Positions 47,028 to 54,906 of a DNA stretch of 56,119 nt are shown piece by piece; the stretch's first letter is position 1; every line of letters begins with the position of its first letter. The notes beneath the pieces were generated by a model. It was not told the DNA's origin. It did not search any database and saw nothing but the letters and a program-made list of their open reading frames with translations. Where the stretch lies: assembly GCA_937901905.1 (NCBI GenBank), contig CALDIF010000022.1, positions 1 through 56,119 of the forward strand. The letters are read 5' to 3'. This stretch comes from an uncultured Porphyromonadaceae bacterium. Lineage in GTDB: Bacteria; Bacteroidota; Bacteroidia; Bacteroidales; Muribaculaceae. The position numbers and the translations under genes were made by a program.

Positions 47028-47092
47028 CTTTTCACCTCTGAATATGTATAGGTCTATTATACCTGCCTGTCCTTTTTAGTCAAGTGCAAAGT

Positions 47093-47611
47093 TCAGCCGC
47101 TCTCCTCCACCGTCAGGGCGATCACCCTGCCCTGCAGGAGATGCTCTCTGCCGAACTGCTCCATGGTCATGGTAGAGTCTTCTTTTTCATCCGTCACATT
47201 GAAAAAGCGAAACTGCCCCTCCCCGCAACGGATGTAGGAAATAAAATGCGGGATGTTTTCCTCACGGTACCGGAAGATGCCCGCCGCGCTTTTTGCCGCA
47301 GCAGCCAGCGCCTTCTCTCTGCCAAAGACTTCTTTGATACCCGGGATGTACCTGCTCAGATACTGCCGCATCACCCGCATATGCGTCGGGCCGGGCACGT
47401 TGAGCACGTGCATCTCTTCCATCTCCTGCCGTACATCGTCCCAGGCTGCTTCCTGCCCGAGAAAACGCCTGAGATTATACGCCGCGATCCAGCCGCAGCT
47501 GTTGAGATCCGCCCGCATGGTCCTGTAGCGGTATTCATGAAAACAATCCTGATCTATAATATATCCGTCTGCCGAAAACCCTTCCGACAGCGCTTTCTTC
47601 TCTTCCTGCAT
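47093..47611 (-). CDS. Unknown protein, possible papain-fold (C39-like) peptidase
   Basis: 172 residues, soluble, no signal peptide. The order Cys39 (LNSCGWIAAYN), His122 (IPHFISYIRC) and Asn138 (RFFNVTD) is that of papain/C39-type cysteine peptidases, and NSCG at the start of a helix is the usual nucleophile setting. The length suits a single catalytic domain. No partner gene is adjacent, and the substrate is unknown. The assignment rests on three motifs and spacing only. Confidence 0.5.
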   Translation of the reverse strand: MQEEKKALSEGFSADGYIIDQDCFHEYRYRTMRADLNSCGWIAAYNLRRFLGQEAAWDDVRQEMEEMHVLNVPGPTHMRVMRQYLSRYIPGIKEVFGREKALAAAAKSAAGIFRYREENIPHFISYIRCGEGQFRFFNVTDEKEDSTMTMEQFGREHLLQGRVIALTVEESG

Positions 47612-47727
47612 CGATGCCTCCGCGGACAGAGCTGTTATGGAAAACGCTCTGATGAAAAATCACAAACAGTAATTTTATCACATCTTTCTCATTCAGGCAA
47701 GTTTGCCTCTCCAAACTTTTCCGGCAA

Positions 47728-48399
47728 TCAGAAATAATCAGGAAAGCGCTCCTTGATGGCGGCGGCGTCTATCCGGTAGCGTTCCAGATGCTTTTCCAGC
47801 AGCGCTTTCGCTTTCCTCCCGTTCTGTTCTCTGACGGCTTCGAGGATCGCCTCATGGTCCTGCACGATTTTCAGTTCCGGCACGGAATACAGCGCCATGT
47901 TCCGCACCCTGTCAAAATGGATGGCCATATTCTGCATCAGGCCGTAGACCTCCATTTTCCTGGCAATTTCGTAAAAAGCCCTGTGAAAGTCATCGTCCAG
48001 CTGCATCAGCTTCCCGCTCATGCCGTTTGCCAGGCAGAAGTTCTGCAGCTTGAGATTATCCTCAAAGCTGCGGAGATCCTCCTCGCTTCTCTTCTCGCAC
48101 ACAAGGCTGATCACAGCCGTCTCCACGGCGCTGCGCAGAAAGCGGGCTTCCTCTATCAGCTCCTCATTCAGAGGCGTCACCAGGCTCTTCTTCTGCGGGA
48201 CGATTTCAATCACCTTGACCTTGGCCAGTTCGATCAGCGCCTCGCGTACCGGCGTTCTGGAAATATGCAGAATCTCCGCCAGCTCATTTTCACTGATCTG
48301 GCTGCCGGGCGCCAGCTCCAGATTGACAAGGTTTTCCTTAATGATTCTCAGGGCATAGTCCCGGCCGGTTTCTCTGGGGGTTCTTTCTGTAATTTTCAT
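47728..48399 (-). CDS. GntR-family regulator (FadR/FCD subfamily)
   Basis: 223 residues. The winged helix (about 12-70, APGSQISENELAEILHISRT then PVREAL) is the GntR signature. The C-terminal all-helical FCD domain (about 85-215) has metal/ligand histidines in DDFHRAFYE and DHEAIL. It is transcribed away from uxaC-uxuB, and the subfamily includes the hexuronate repressors UxuR and ExuR, so a glucuronate or fructuronate effector is likely. Its own promoter overlaps the palindrome 48445-48464, implying autoregulation. The ribosome site GGAGGG is 7 bp before the ATG. Confidence 0.92.
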   Translation of the reverse strand: MKITERTPRETGRDYALRIIKENLVNLELAPGSQISENELAEILHISRTPVREALIELAKVKVIEIVPQKKSLVTPLNEELIEEARFLRSAVETAVISLVCEKRSEEDLRSFEDNLKLQNFCLANGMSGKLMQLDDDFHRAFYEIARKMEVYGLMQNMAIHFDRVRNMALYSVPELKIVQDHEAILEAVREQNGRKAKALLEKHLERYRIDAAAIKERFPDYF

Positions 48400-48422
48400 G
48401 GTCGTCTCCCTCCGTTCAATGC

Positions 48423-48452
48423 ATTATACACCTTGACGGGTTATCTTGTCTA
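48423..48452 (-). promoter_or_regulatory. gntR-gene promoter
   Basis: Minus strand: TAGACA, 18-bp spacer, TATAAT (48428 to 48423). The -35 lies within the palindrome. Confidence 0.65.
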
Positions 48453-48464
48453 CTAGCATACAAG
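48445..48464. promoter_or_regulatory. Candidate GntR operator
   Basis: CTTGTCTACTAGCATACAAG is an imperfect palindrome (arms CTTGT/ACAAG plus inner matches) over the -35 of the regulator gene and about 45 bp upstream of the uxaC -35. Confidence 0.55.
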
Positions 48465-48508
48465 AAATTTCTTCTTTTTGTTGAAAATGCCGGTCTTCCA
48501 AAAAACGC

Positions 48509-48537
48509 TTGCATTCGCCTGTTTTCAAGGGTAATAT
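48509..48537 (+). promoter_or_regulatory. uxaC-uxuB promoter
   Basis: TTGCAT (48509-48514), exactly 17 bp, TAATAT (48532-48537). CGGAGG at 48566-48571 is the ribosome site. Confidence 0.75.
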
Positions 48538-48576
48538 GATATATAAGCTCTCAATTATGATGCTTCGGAGGCAACT

Positions 48577-50010
48577 ATGAGCAAAAAATTTATGGGTAAG
48601 AATTTCCTTCTGGAGACAGACACTGCAAAGCATCTGTTTCATGACTATGCGCAGCCCCTCCCCCTGGTAGATTATCACTGTCATATCCCGCCGAAAGACG
48701 TTTATGAGGACGTCCGCTTTGATAACCTGGCCGAGGTATGGCTCGGCGGCCGCGGCAGCGACGGCACACTCTTCGGCGATCACTACAAATGGCGCCTGAT
48801 GCGCTCCAACGGCGTTGCGGAGGAGTACATCACCGGCGATGCCGACGGGAAAGAAAGAATTCAGAAGTTTGCGGAAGCGCTTGAAATGGCGCCGGGCAAC
48901 CCGATGGTCCACTGGTCAAATCTGGAGCTGCAGCGCTTTTTTGACATTCACGAACCGCTCACCGCAGAAAATGCCGGCCGGATCTATGACGTCTGCACCG
49001 AAAAGCTCCGCACGGACCCTGACATGACGGTGCGCGGGCTCATCCGCAAATCCCATGTTGCCTTTATCGGCACAACGGACGATCCCACCGACACCCTGGA
49101 GTGGCATAAAAAAATTGCCGACGACCCGGCAATTGATTTTCAGGTCTGCCCCTCCTTCCGCCCGGACAGGGCCATTGACATCCGGAAGCCCGGCTTCAAA
49201 GCCTATATTGAAAAGCTGGAGCAGGTCACCGGCAGGGAAATCACCTGCGCGAAATGCGTCTGCGCCGCGCTGACGGAGCGGCTGGAATACTTTGCCTCTC
49301 TCGGCTGCCGTGCCAGCGACCACGGGCTGGATTATGTGCCGTACCGGGAAGGCACCATGGAGCAGGCCGGCGCCGCCTTCCGGAAGGCGATGGCAGGAGA
49401 GATGCTCACCGTGGAAGAAGCGGAAGTCTATCAGACGGCTATTCTTCTCCATCTCGGCCGGGAATATCACCGGCTCGGCATTGCCATGCAGCTGCACTAT
49501 TCCTGCCGCCGCAACAACAACGAGCGGCAGTTCCGTGCCCTCGGCGCTGACACCGGCTTTGACATGATCGCCCAGAACAGCTGCGGCGGAAATATCGCCG
49601 CCCTGCTCTCTGCCCTTGACCTCACCGGCGAATGCCCGAAAACCATCCTCTATTCCCTGAACCCTGCCGACAACGAGCAGCTTGACAGTCTCCTCGGCTG
49701 CTTCCAGACGGACGAGATCCCCGGCAAGATCCAGCACGGTTCCGGCTGGTGGTTTAACGACACCAGATCCGGCATGGAGGCTCAGCTGACCTCTCTGGCC
49801 AATCTCAGCCTGCTCGGCAACTTCATCGGCATGCTGACAGACTCCCGTTCTTTCCTCTCCTATCCGAGGCATGAATACTTCCGCAGGATCTTCTGCAATC
49901 TTCTCGGCAGCTGGGTTGAAAACGGAGAATATCCGAACAACGAAACCGCTTTGAAAAAAATCGTCGAAGGCGTCTGCTATCAAAACGCCGCCCGCTATTT
50001 CAGACTGTAA
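48577..50010 (+). CDS. uxaC: Glucuronate isomerase
   Basis: 477 residues, full length. It belongs to the amidohydrolase-like UxaC family: VDYHCHIPPKDVYED carries the metal-binding His34/His36; other family blocks are GRGSDGTLFGDHYKWRLMR, HVAFIGTTDDPTD, CPSFRPDRA and QHGSGWWFNDTRSGM. It converts D-glucuronate to D-fructuronate (and galacturonate to tagaturonate). It is followed 18 bp later by the reductase that uses fructuronate, and the GntR gene diverges upstream, forming a compact hexuronate-use locus. Confidence 0.97.
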   Translation: MSKKFMGKNFLLETDTAKHLFHDYAQPLPLVDYHCHIPPKDVYEDVRFDNLAEVWLGGRGSDGTLFGDHYKWRLMRSNGVAEEYITGDADGKERIQKFAEALEMAPGNPMVHWSNLELQRFFDIHEPLTAENAGRIYDVCTEKLRTDPDMTVRGLIRKSHVAFIGTTDDPTDTLEWHKKIADDPAIDFQVCPSFRPDRAIDIRKPGFKAYIEKLEQVTGREITCAKCVCAALTERLEYFASLGCRASDHGLDYVPYREGTMEQAGAAFRKAMAGEMLTVEEAEVYQTAILLHLGREYHRLGIAMQLHYSCRRNNNERQFRALGADTGFDMIAQNSCGGNIAALLSALDLTGECPKTILYSLNPADNEQLDSLLGCFQTDEIPGKIQHGSGWWFNDTRSGMEAQLTSLANLSLLGNFIGMLTDSRSFLSYPRHEYFRRIFCNLLGSWVENGEYPNNETALKKIVEGVCYQNAARYFRL

Positions 50011-50028
50011 TTTTGGGAGGTCATCCTG

Positions 50029-51642
50029 ATGAAACTTTCTCTCTCTGCTTTAAAAGAAAAAACCTTCTGGCAGGATGCGGATATCGCCGTTCCTGCCTAT
50101 GACGTCTCTGCCATGGCGGAGCGCACAAAAGCCTCTCCCGCATGGGTTCACTTCGGAGCGGGCAACATTTTCCGCGGCTATATCGCAAAGCTCCAGAACA
50201 ACCTGCTGAACAGCGGCCTTGCCGAAAAGGGCATCGTCGCCGTTGACAGTTCCGACGGCTATCAGCTGGAAAAGGTTTACAAACCCTTTGACAATCTCAC
50301 CATGCTGGTCTCGCTTTACGCCGACGGCTCCTCTAAAAAGGAAGTCATCGCCAGCATTGCCGAGGCCGTGCATGCCGACTGGAACAAGCCGGACCAGCTC
50401 GCCCGCCTGAAGGAAATTTTTACCTCTCCCTCTCTCCAGCTCTGCTCCTTCACCATCACGGAAAAGGGCTATGCCATCCGCTCTTCTGACGGCGCTTTCC
50501 TCCCCGCTGTCGCTGCCGACCTTGAAAACGGCCCCTCCTCTCTGAAAAATGTCATGGCCAAGGTGACGGCTCTGCTGCTGGAGCGCTATAACGCCGGCGG
50601 CTTCCCCATGGCGGTTGTCAGCATGGACAACTGCAGCCACAACGGGGAAAAGCTGAAAGCCTCCATCCTCACCATTGCCGGAGAATGGGAAAAGAAGGGG
50701 TTCGTCCCGGCAGACTTCGTTGCCTGGCTGGATGACGAAACAAAGGTCAGCTTCCCCTGGAGCATGATCGACAAGATCACGCCCCGTCCGAATGCGGACA
50801 TTGCTGCCGAGCTTGAGAAGCTCGGTGTGGAAGACATGCAGATCATCCCGCGCGAAAAGGGTGCCCCGGTCGCCCCCTTCGTCAACTGCGAATCTTCGGA
50901 ATATCTTGTGATAGAAGACCGTTTCCCGAACGGCCGCCCCGCCCTTGAAAAAGCCGGCGTTTATATGACTGACAGAGATACCGTCAACAAAACCGAGCGC
51001 ATGAAGGTGACAACCTGCCTCAATCCGCTGCATACGGCGCTGGCCGTGAACGGCTGCATGCTCGGCTATAACCGCATCTATAAGGAAATGCAGGATGACG
51101 ATCTCCGGAAGCTCGTTGAAAGAATCGGCTCCGTGGAGGGCATGCCCGTTGTCACGAACCCCGGCATTCTGGATCCGCGTGACTTCCTGCAGGAAGTGCT
51201 GACGCAGCGTCTCCCGAACCCGTATATTCCCGACACACCGCAGCGCATCGCCTGCGATACCAGCCAGAAGATTCCCGTCCGTTTCGGCGAAACGATCAAA
51301 TCCTACCTGGCATCCGACACGCTGGATCTCTCCACGCTGGAGGCGATCCCCTACGTGCTCGCCTCCTGGCTGCGCTATCTGCTGGCAGTTGACGATCAGC
51401 TCCGGCCTATGCAGCCGGCGGACGATCCGCGCCTTGCAGAGCTGCAGGAGAAGCTCTCCGGCATCACCGTCGGAGACCCGGCTTCCTGCGAAGGCCGCCT
51501 CGGCACTGTGCTCTCTGATGCCACTCTCTTCGGCACAGACCTGACGGCCACTCCGCTTGCAGCCAGGGTGGAGGCTATCTTCTCCCGCCTGCTCGCCGGC
51601 CCCGGCGCCGTGCGCGAAACTTTGCACAGCGTTGTGTCATAA
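50029..51642 (+). CDS. uxuB: Fructuronate reductase (mannitol dehydrogenase family)
   Basis: 537 residues, full length. The N-terminal NAD-binding motif is VHFGAGNIFRGY; the active site of the long-chain mannitol dehydrogenase family is SFPWSMIDKITPRP (catalytic Lys) with CLNPLHTALA. It reduces D-fructuronate to D-mannonate, the step after UxaC. The ribosome site GGGAGG lies 10 bp before the ATG. Tagaturonate or mannitol as substrate cannot be excluded, but the neighbouring uxaC and absence of a galacturonate gene favour fructuronate. A terminator follows. Confidence 0.93.
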   Translation: MKLSLSALKEKTFWQDADIAVPAYDVSAMAERTKASPAWVHFGAGNIFRGYIAKLQNNLLNSGLAEKGIVAVDSSDGYQLEKVYKPFDNLTMLVSLYADGSSKKEVIASIAEAVHADWNKPDQLARLKEIFTSPSLQLCSFTITEKGYAIRSSDGAFLPAVAADLENGPSSLKNVMAKVTALLLERYNAGGFPMAVVSMDNCSHNGEKLKASILTIAGEWEKKGFVPADFVAWLDDETKVSFPWSMIDKITPRPNADIAAELEKLGVEDMQIIPREKGAPVAPFVNCESSEYLVIEDRFPNGRPALEKAGVYMTDRDTVNKTERMKVTTCLNPLHTALAVNGCMLGYNRIYKEMQDDDLRKLVERIGSVEGMPVVTNPGILDPRDFLQEVLTQRLPNPYIPDTPQRIACDTSQKIPVRFGETIKSYLASDTLDLSTLEAIPYVLASWLRYLLAVDDQLRPMQPADDPRLAELQEKLSGITVGDPASCEGRLGTVLSDATLFGTDLTATPLAARVEAIFSRLLAGPGAVRETLHSVVS

Positions 51643-51655
51643 CTTCTCATTAATC

Positions 51656-52189
51656 TCAGAAAGTAAAATCACCGGCTGTTGATTCAGCCGGTGATTTTTT
51701 CTCTCTGTCCTCCTCACGGATATACTCCCAGTGATATCCTCCCGAAACAGTCTGGCGGCCGCTGCAGGCCTTATGGATACCCGCGAACCCGGTGGTTTTC
51801 TCCGCCGCGCTTTGGGAAGGGTATTCTTCTCCCGTCTCCACGCATCGGACCGGTTTTGCCCTTTTGTCCGCTTCCGTAAACCTTCTCCCTTCCGGCGTCT
51901 GCAGATACTCTCTCATCTGCCGGGAAACCCGTTCTCTTGCTTTCGGGTTGCGGCGGAAATAGTCTCTGGTTCTTTCCCTGTCTGCAAGGCTGTACGCCAC
52001 ATTCCCGTCGAAAAACAGTTTCATGGAAGATCTGTACCGTTCCTTCGCCTCCTCACTGAAGTGTGCGCCGGTTCTGCTCCCGCCGGTCACGCGGTTATAG
52101 CCTTTTTCAGGGTTCATACTGTCATAATAGTCAATAAACCATATTCTCTCATTCCGGGTTTCTCCTCCTTTAATTGATTTACAAAACAA
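51656..52189 (-). pseudogene. 5'-truncated homing-endonuclease-like gene (GIY-YIG/NUMOD type)
   Basis: 177 codons from a TTG at 52189, or fewer. The visible part begins with NERIWFIDYYDSMNPEKGYN, the end of a GIY-YIG nuclease domain, continues with a NUMOD3-like SEEAKERYRSSM region, and ends in an IENR1/NUMOD1-like repeat (PVRCVETGEEYPSQSAAEK). The front of the nuclease domain is absent: a terminator (52195-52262) precedes the frame. A good GGAGGAG site leads to an ATG in another frame that stops after 12 codons. Its last codons lie in the uxuB terminator. It is probably a remnant. Confidence 0.6.
51665..51700. terminator. uxuB terminator
   Basis: Arms 51666-51678 and 51685-51697 pair over 13 bp (AAATCACCGGCTG and its complement) with T6 on the plus strand. 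Confidence 0.88.
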
Positions 52190-52262
52190 AAAAAGCCGGA
52201 GTCATATTCTTTCCGGCAGGTCAGCGCTTTGCTGCACCTCCGGTTTGAATATTGACTCCGGC
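52184..52262 (-). terminator. Terminator after the 61-residue gene
   Basis: On the minus strand GCCGGAGTCA (52262-52253) pairs with 52204-52195, followed by a T7 run. A 48-nt inner region has further CCGG pairing. Confidence 0.75.
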
Positions 52263-52316
52263 ATATAGTATCTCAATGGCTCACCGCCACGGATCAGGGC
52301 TCAGTAATCAAATGCT

Positions 52317-52502
52317 CTATTCCTTTTTTCTTTGTTCCGGTTCAACGAGCTGTAAAAGCACATCGTCCAGGGATATGATGACATTTCCCTTTCGGCTGTC
52401 TTTGATATCCAGCATGATCTTTCCTTCTTCTATCAGCACATCGAAAACGCGGGGCTTGATCTCTTTCCGGCTGCGTATATCCCGAATCATAATTCTTTCC
52501 AT
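52317..52502 (-). CDS. Small protein of unknown function
   Basis: 61 residues (MERIMIRDIRSRKEIKPRVF...), acidic and Lys-rich, probably beta-rich in the middle (VFDVLIEEGKIMLDI). A GGAG ribosome site precedes the ATG by a few bases. A strong terminator follows, which supports a real transcription unit. Not recognised. Confidence 0.5.
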   Translation of the reverse strand: MERIMIRDIRSRKEIKPRVFDVLIEEGKIMLDIKDSRKGNVIISLDDVLLQLVEPEQRKKE

Positions 52503-52569
52503 CTCCTGTCTCCCTGTTGCAAGTGAAGTAAATTTCCAATATTTCGCAAATTTGCGTAATTACACGGTA

Positions 52570-52610
52570 AAAAAGAAGGCAGCCCACACCTGTCCTTCGG
52601 CAGGCTGCCC
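52570..52610 (-). terminator. Terminator of the XRE-ImmA operon
   Basis: GGCAGCC and GGCTGCC arms with an inner CTG-TCCTTCGG-CAG cap; on the minus strand TTCTTTTTT follows. It lies 30-60 bp past the ImmA stop. Confidence 0.75.
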
Positions 52611-52637
52611 GTATATAAAGGATTCACAGCAAGCGTA

Positions 52638-53459
52638 TTAATAAGAAGCCGCTCTTTTTGCTTCCATCTCCCAGTACTGATGAATGTCCATCATCAGGCC
52701 AAGCTCCCTGAGGTGGATCTCCACCGCTGTGGGTGAAGTGCCGTAGACCTCGCTCAGAGCGGCACAGACTCTGTCGCGTGAATGCTGGCATTCCCAATCA
52801 CGGTCGTCATAGGCCAGAATCCCGTCTGAGAAATACTCGTTTTTGATCAGCTCCGTTGCCAGGGGCACAAAAGTTTGCCGCGGCATGGCAACAAAAGCCG
52901 CAAAAGCATTCGCCTGATGCTCCCTGTTTTGCTCCGGCGTCAGATTTCTGCTGTACGGGCGTTCACCGAAGATTGCTTCTCTGCGGCAGCACACAAGGCC
53001 GGAGCCCGTCTGCCGCGCCGCGAAGAGGCTGACCTGACGCTGGCTTCTCCGGTACACTTCCGGATGCATGGCAAAATGCCCGCCCTCGTGCAGCGCCGTA
53101 AACAAGGCAAAACCTTTATATTTTGAAGACACCGTCGAATTGTCGATGATAATCGTGCCGGCAGGAACGGAGATCGTTCTGGTGCACTGCCCTTCTCTGT
53201 CAAAAACGCGGATCATCTCGTCATTGAAAACCGTGGCGCCTGCGACAGGCCGTTCGTCTTTGGCATAATAGATATCCTGGTAATCCAGCGTGGCGCCGAG
53301 ATAGCTCTCCAGAAAATGCTCCGCACTGATCTGCCCCGGCTCCTTCAGCAGAGAAGGTTTATAATCTCCCGCCAGAGCCTCGGCATATGCCCATATATCT
53401 TCATTGCGGATAATGGGCGTGCGGGTCTTGTCCCGCAGGCGGCAGTGAAAAGGAATCAC
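52638..53459 (-). CDS. ImmA/IrrE-family metallopeptidase
   Basis: 273 residues. The zinc site is HEGGH (His124, Glu125, His128) with the downstream EHQANAFAAFVAMP helix supplying the third ligand, as in ImmA/IrrE. The N-terminal third is less conserved. ImmA enzymes cleave a cognate XRE repressor after DNA damage or another signal and so free its target genes. Its start overlaps the stop of the XRE gene by 4 bp, the classic repressor/protease pair. The likely targets are local: the restriction gene 1.4 kb away or the operon itself. Confidence 0.9.
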   Translation of the reverse strand: MIPFHCRLRDKTRTPIIRNEDIWAYAEALAGDYKPSLLKEPGQISAEHFLESYLGATLDYQDIYYAKDERPVAGATVFNDEMIRVFDREGQCTRTISVPAGTIIIDNSTVSSKYKGFALFTALHEGGHFAMHPEVYRRSQRQVSLFAARQTGSGLVCCRREAIFGERPYSRNLTPEQNREHQANAFAAFVAMPRQTFVPLATELIKNEYFSDGILAYDDRDWECQHSRDRVCAALSEVYGTSPTAVEIHLRELGLMMDIHQYWEMEAKRAASY

Positions 53460-53863
53460 TTTGCCATTCCTCTTTTCTTTTCCTCCATGCGGCGGATAAA
53501 CTCTCTCCAGTCTTCCGCTTCCACAATGCCGGCATTGGACAGGCGCAGCGCATGCCTCGCCATGTCCCCTATATCCGTGTACATAAAAGTATCGTCGATA
53601 TCCGAGGGCACCTCCCCCGTCTCCCGTGCGGCAAGGTCGTACATCCGGTTTTTGTCCGCCTCCGGCAGGCCCAGATAGGCGCAGTACTCCTCTATCTTCA
53701 CGCTGTCAAACGGCCTGCGCCGTCCGTTTTCGATATCGCTGAGCAGCGTGAGAGACATCCCCAGATGCTCGGAGACATCCTTCAGCGTCAACTCCCGCGG
53801 GTCGGCAAGGCGCCTCGTTTTGATGAACTTTCCAAAGCGCATGTTCTGTTCTTTCATACTCAT
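53456..53863 (-). CDS. XRE-family transcriptional repressor
   Basis: 135 residues. The helix-turn-helix (about 8-66) shows LTLKDVSEHLGMSLTLLSDIENGRRRPF, typical of Cro/C1-type regulators. The C-terminal half (about 75-135) contains a helical region that may be the ImmA cleavage target. It is coupled to ImmA (4-bp overlap) and to the small upstream gene (ATGA overlap). Confidence 0.9.
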   Translation of the reverse strand: MSMKEQNMRFGKFIKTRRLADPRELTLKDVSEHLGMSLTLLSDIENGRRRPFDSVKIEEYCAYLGLPEADKNRMYDLAARETGEVPSDIDDTFMYTDIGDMARHALRLSNAGIVEAEDWREFIRRMEEKKRGMAK

Positions 53864-54030
53864 GCCCTCTCTGAAACTTTTCTCAGCACGCTGACACTCC
53901 TGAGATACTCCTCCTCCGAGATGGCGTGATGCTCATAGATGATGCGCAGCATCTCCAGCTCCTTCTCCAGCAGCTCTTCTCTGCTTCCTATCCTTCTGTC
54001 TGTCAGCTTGGCAGCTTCTATAATGCCCAT
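53860..54030 (-). CDS. Short coiled-coil (SHOCT-like) protein
   Basis: 56 residues (MGIIEAAKLTDRRIGSREELL...). The middle is a charged helix (LLEKELEMLRIIYEHHAISEE) like the SHOCT oligomerisation hairpin. GGAGG lies upstream of the ATG at 54030 and the stop TGA overlaps the XRE start, so it belongs to the LexA-like/XRE/ImmA operon. Function unknown. Confidence 0.6.
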   Translation of the reverse strand: MGIIEAAKLTDRRIGSREELLEKELEMLRIIYEHHAISEEEYLRSVSVLRKVSERA

Positions 54031-54053
54031 GGCCTTTCAACCTCCGCGCAGCA

Positions 54054-54680
54054 TCAGGCAATATCCTCCAGCTTGACGACTTTCACGGCAACACCCTGAA
54101 TTTCAAAAGCCGTGCCGCCTTTTACGTCAACGCGCTGCACCGGCATGTCATCATTCTCCGGCACCAGATCCACATAGCCTTCTTCAAAGTTCGGATAATA
54201 CCGCTTCAGCGTGGCTTCTTCTCCGCCCACCAGCGCAACGATGACCTGCCCTCTGTCAGCCGTCGGCTGCTGCCTGCAGACGACATAGTCACCCGGCTCT
54301 ATGCCGATGTTGATCATCGATGTGCCGTCGGCTTCCAGAATATAATAATTCCCGCTGCCAAGCCCCTTCATCGGCAGGGAGACATATTCTTTGATATCCT
54401 GCACGGCAAGCTTCGTATATCCGCAAGACACTGTGCCGACCACCGGCAGCCCCGGCTGCTGCTGCCGCACTTCCTCAGCCGCGGATATATAACCGCGGCC
54501 TCCGCGGCTGACCAGCACGCCTTCTTCCTCCAGCCGCTGCAGATAGCGCCCGACAGCGGAACGGGATACGCCCGTCTGCCTTTCGATTTCTCTCACAGTA
54601 GGGATCTCCCCGTGATGCTGCATATAATCCGCCAGGAATGCCGACACACGGGCAAACCCTTCGGCACTGTTCATTCTCAT
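54054..54680 (-). CDS. LexA-family self-cleaving repressor
   Basis: 208 residues from ATG 54680, which has AAGGAG directly upstream; an earlier in-frame ATG at 54749 would start before the promoter elements. A winged helix (about 5-65, IPTVREIERQTGVSRSAV) is followed by an S24 domain: cleavage site Cys86-Gly87 in VGTVSCGY, Ser121 in DGTSMINIG and Lys159 in EEATLKRYY. It may be the SOS repressor or a dedicated LexA paralogue; the operon with XRE/ImmA and divergence from a restriction gene favour the latter. Confidence 0.88.
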   Translation of the reverse strand: MRMNSAEGFARVSAFLADYMQHHGEIPTVREIERQTGVSRSAVGRYLQRLEEEGVLVSRGGRGYISAAEEVRQQQPGLPVVGTVSCGYTKLAVQDIKEYVSLPMKGLGSGNYYILEADGTSMINIGIEPGDYVVCRQQPTADRGQVIVALVGGEEATLKRYYPNFEEGYVDLVPENDDMPVQRVDVKGGTAFEIQGVAVKVVKLEDIA

Positions 54681-54699
54681 GAGATTCTCCTTTTGTGCT

Positions 54700-54719
54700 T
54701 TAAGGACTAAGTCCCTTAA
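54700..54719. promoter_or_regulatory. Candidate LexA-like operator
   Basis: TTAAGGACTAAGTCCCTTAA is a near-perfect palindrome (core GGACT-A-AGTCC) just downstream of the expected start of transcription and before the ribosome site, so binding would block the operon. Confidence 0.55.
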
Positions 54720-54731
54720 CCGGCAAAAAGA

Positions 54732-54760
54732 AATATACCACATTTGCATCTTCCTGTCAA
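54732..54760 (-). promoter_or_regulatory. LexA-like operon promoter
   Basis: Minus strand TTGACA (54760-54755), 17 bp, TATATT (54737-54732), near consensus. Confidence 0.8.
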
Positions 54761-54829
54761 CAGAAAATTTTCAACTTTTTTCTCAAGGCAACGGAATCAT
54801 GACCTGTATCTTTTCTGTATAAAAAATGC

Positions 54830-54858
54830 TTTACCGCAGAGAAAAGGCATAGTATAAT
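54830..54858 (+). promoter_or_regulatory. Promoter of the restriction-modification gene
   Basis: TTTACC (54830-54835), 17 bp, TATAAT (54853-54858); an AAAGGAG ribosome site lies about 8 bp before ATG 54907. Confidence 0.75.
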
Positions 54859-54906
54859 GATTATTCATTCAGTTAATGCAGCAAATCTCCCTGAAAGGAG
54901 CCCCTT

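Noticed and set aside
46586..47051. Continuation of the rpsP reading frame for about 155 codons past the junction
   Set aside because: The sequence is antisense to cdsA, Arg/Pro/Gln-rich and unlike any S16 tail; it is an accident of the chimera.
47084..47737. 217-codon plus-strand ORF
   Set aside because: It is the shadow of the 172-residue minus-strand gene, which has the better composition and motifs.
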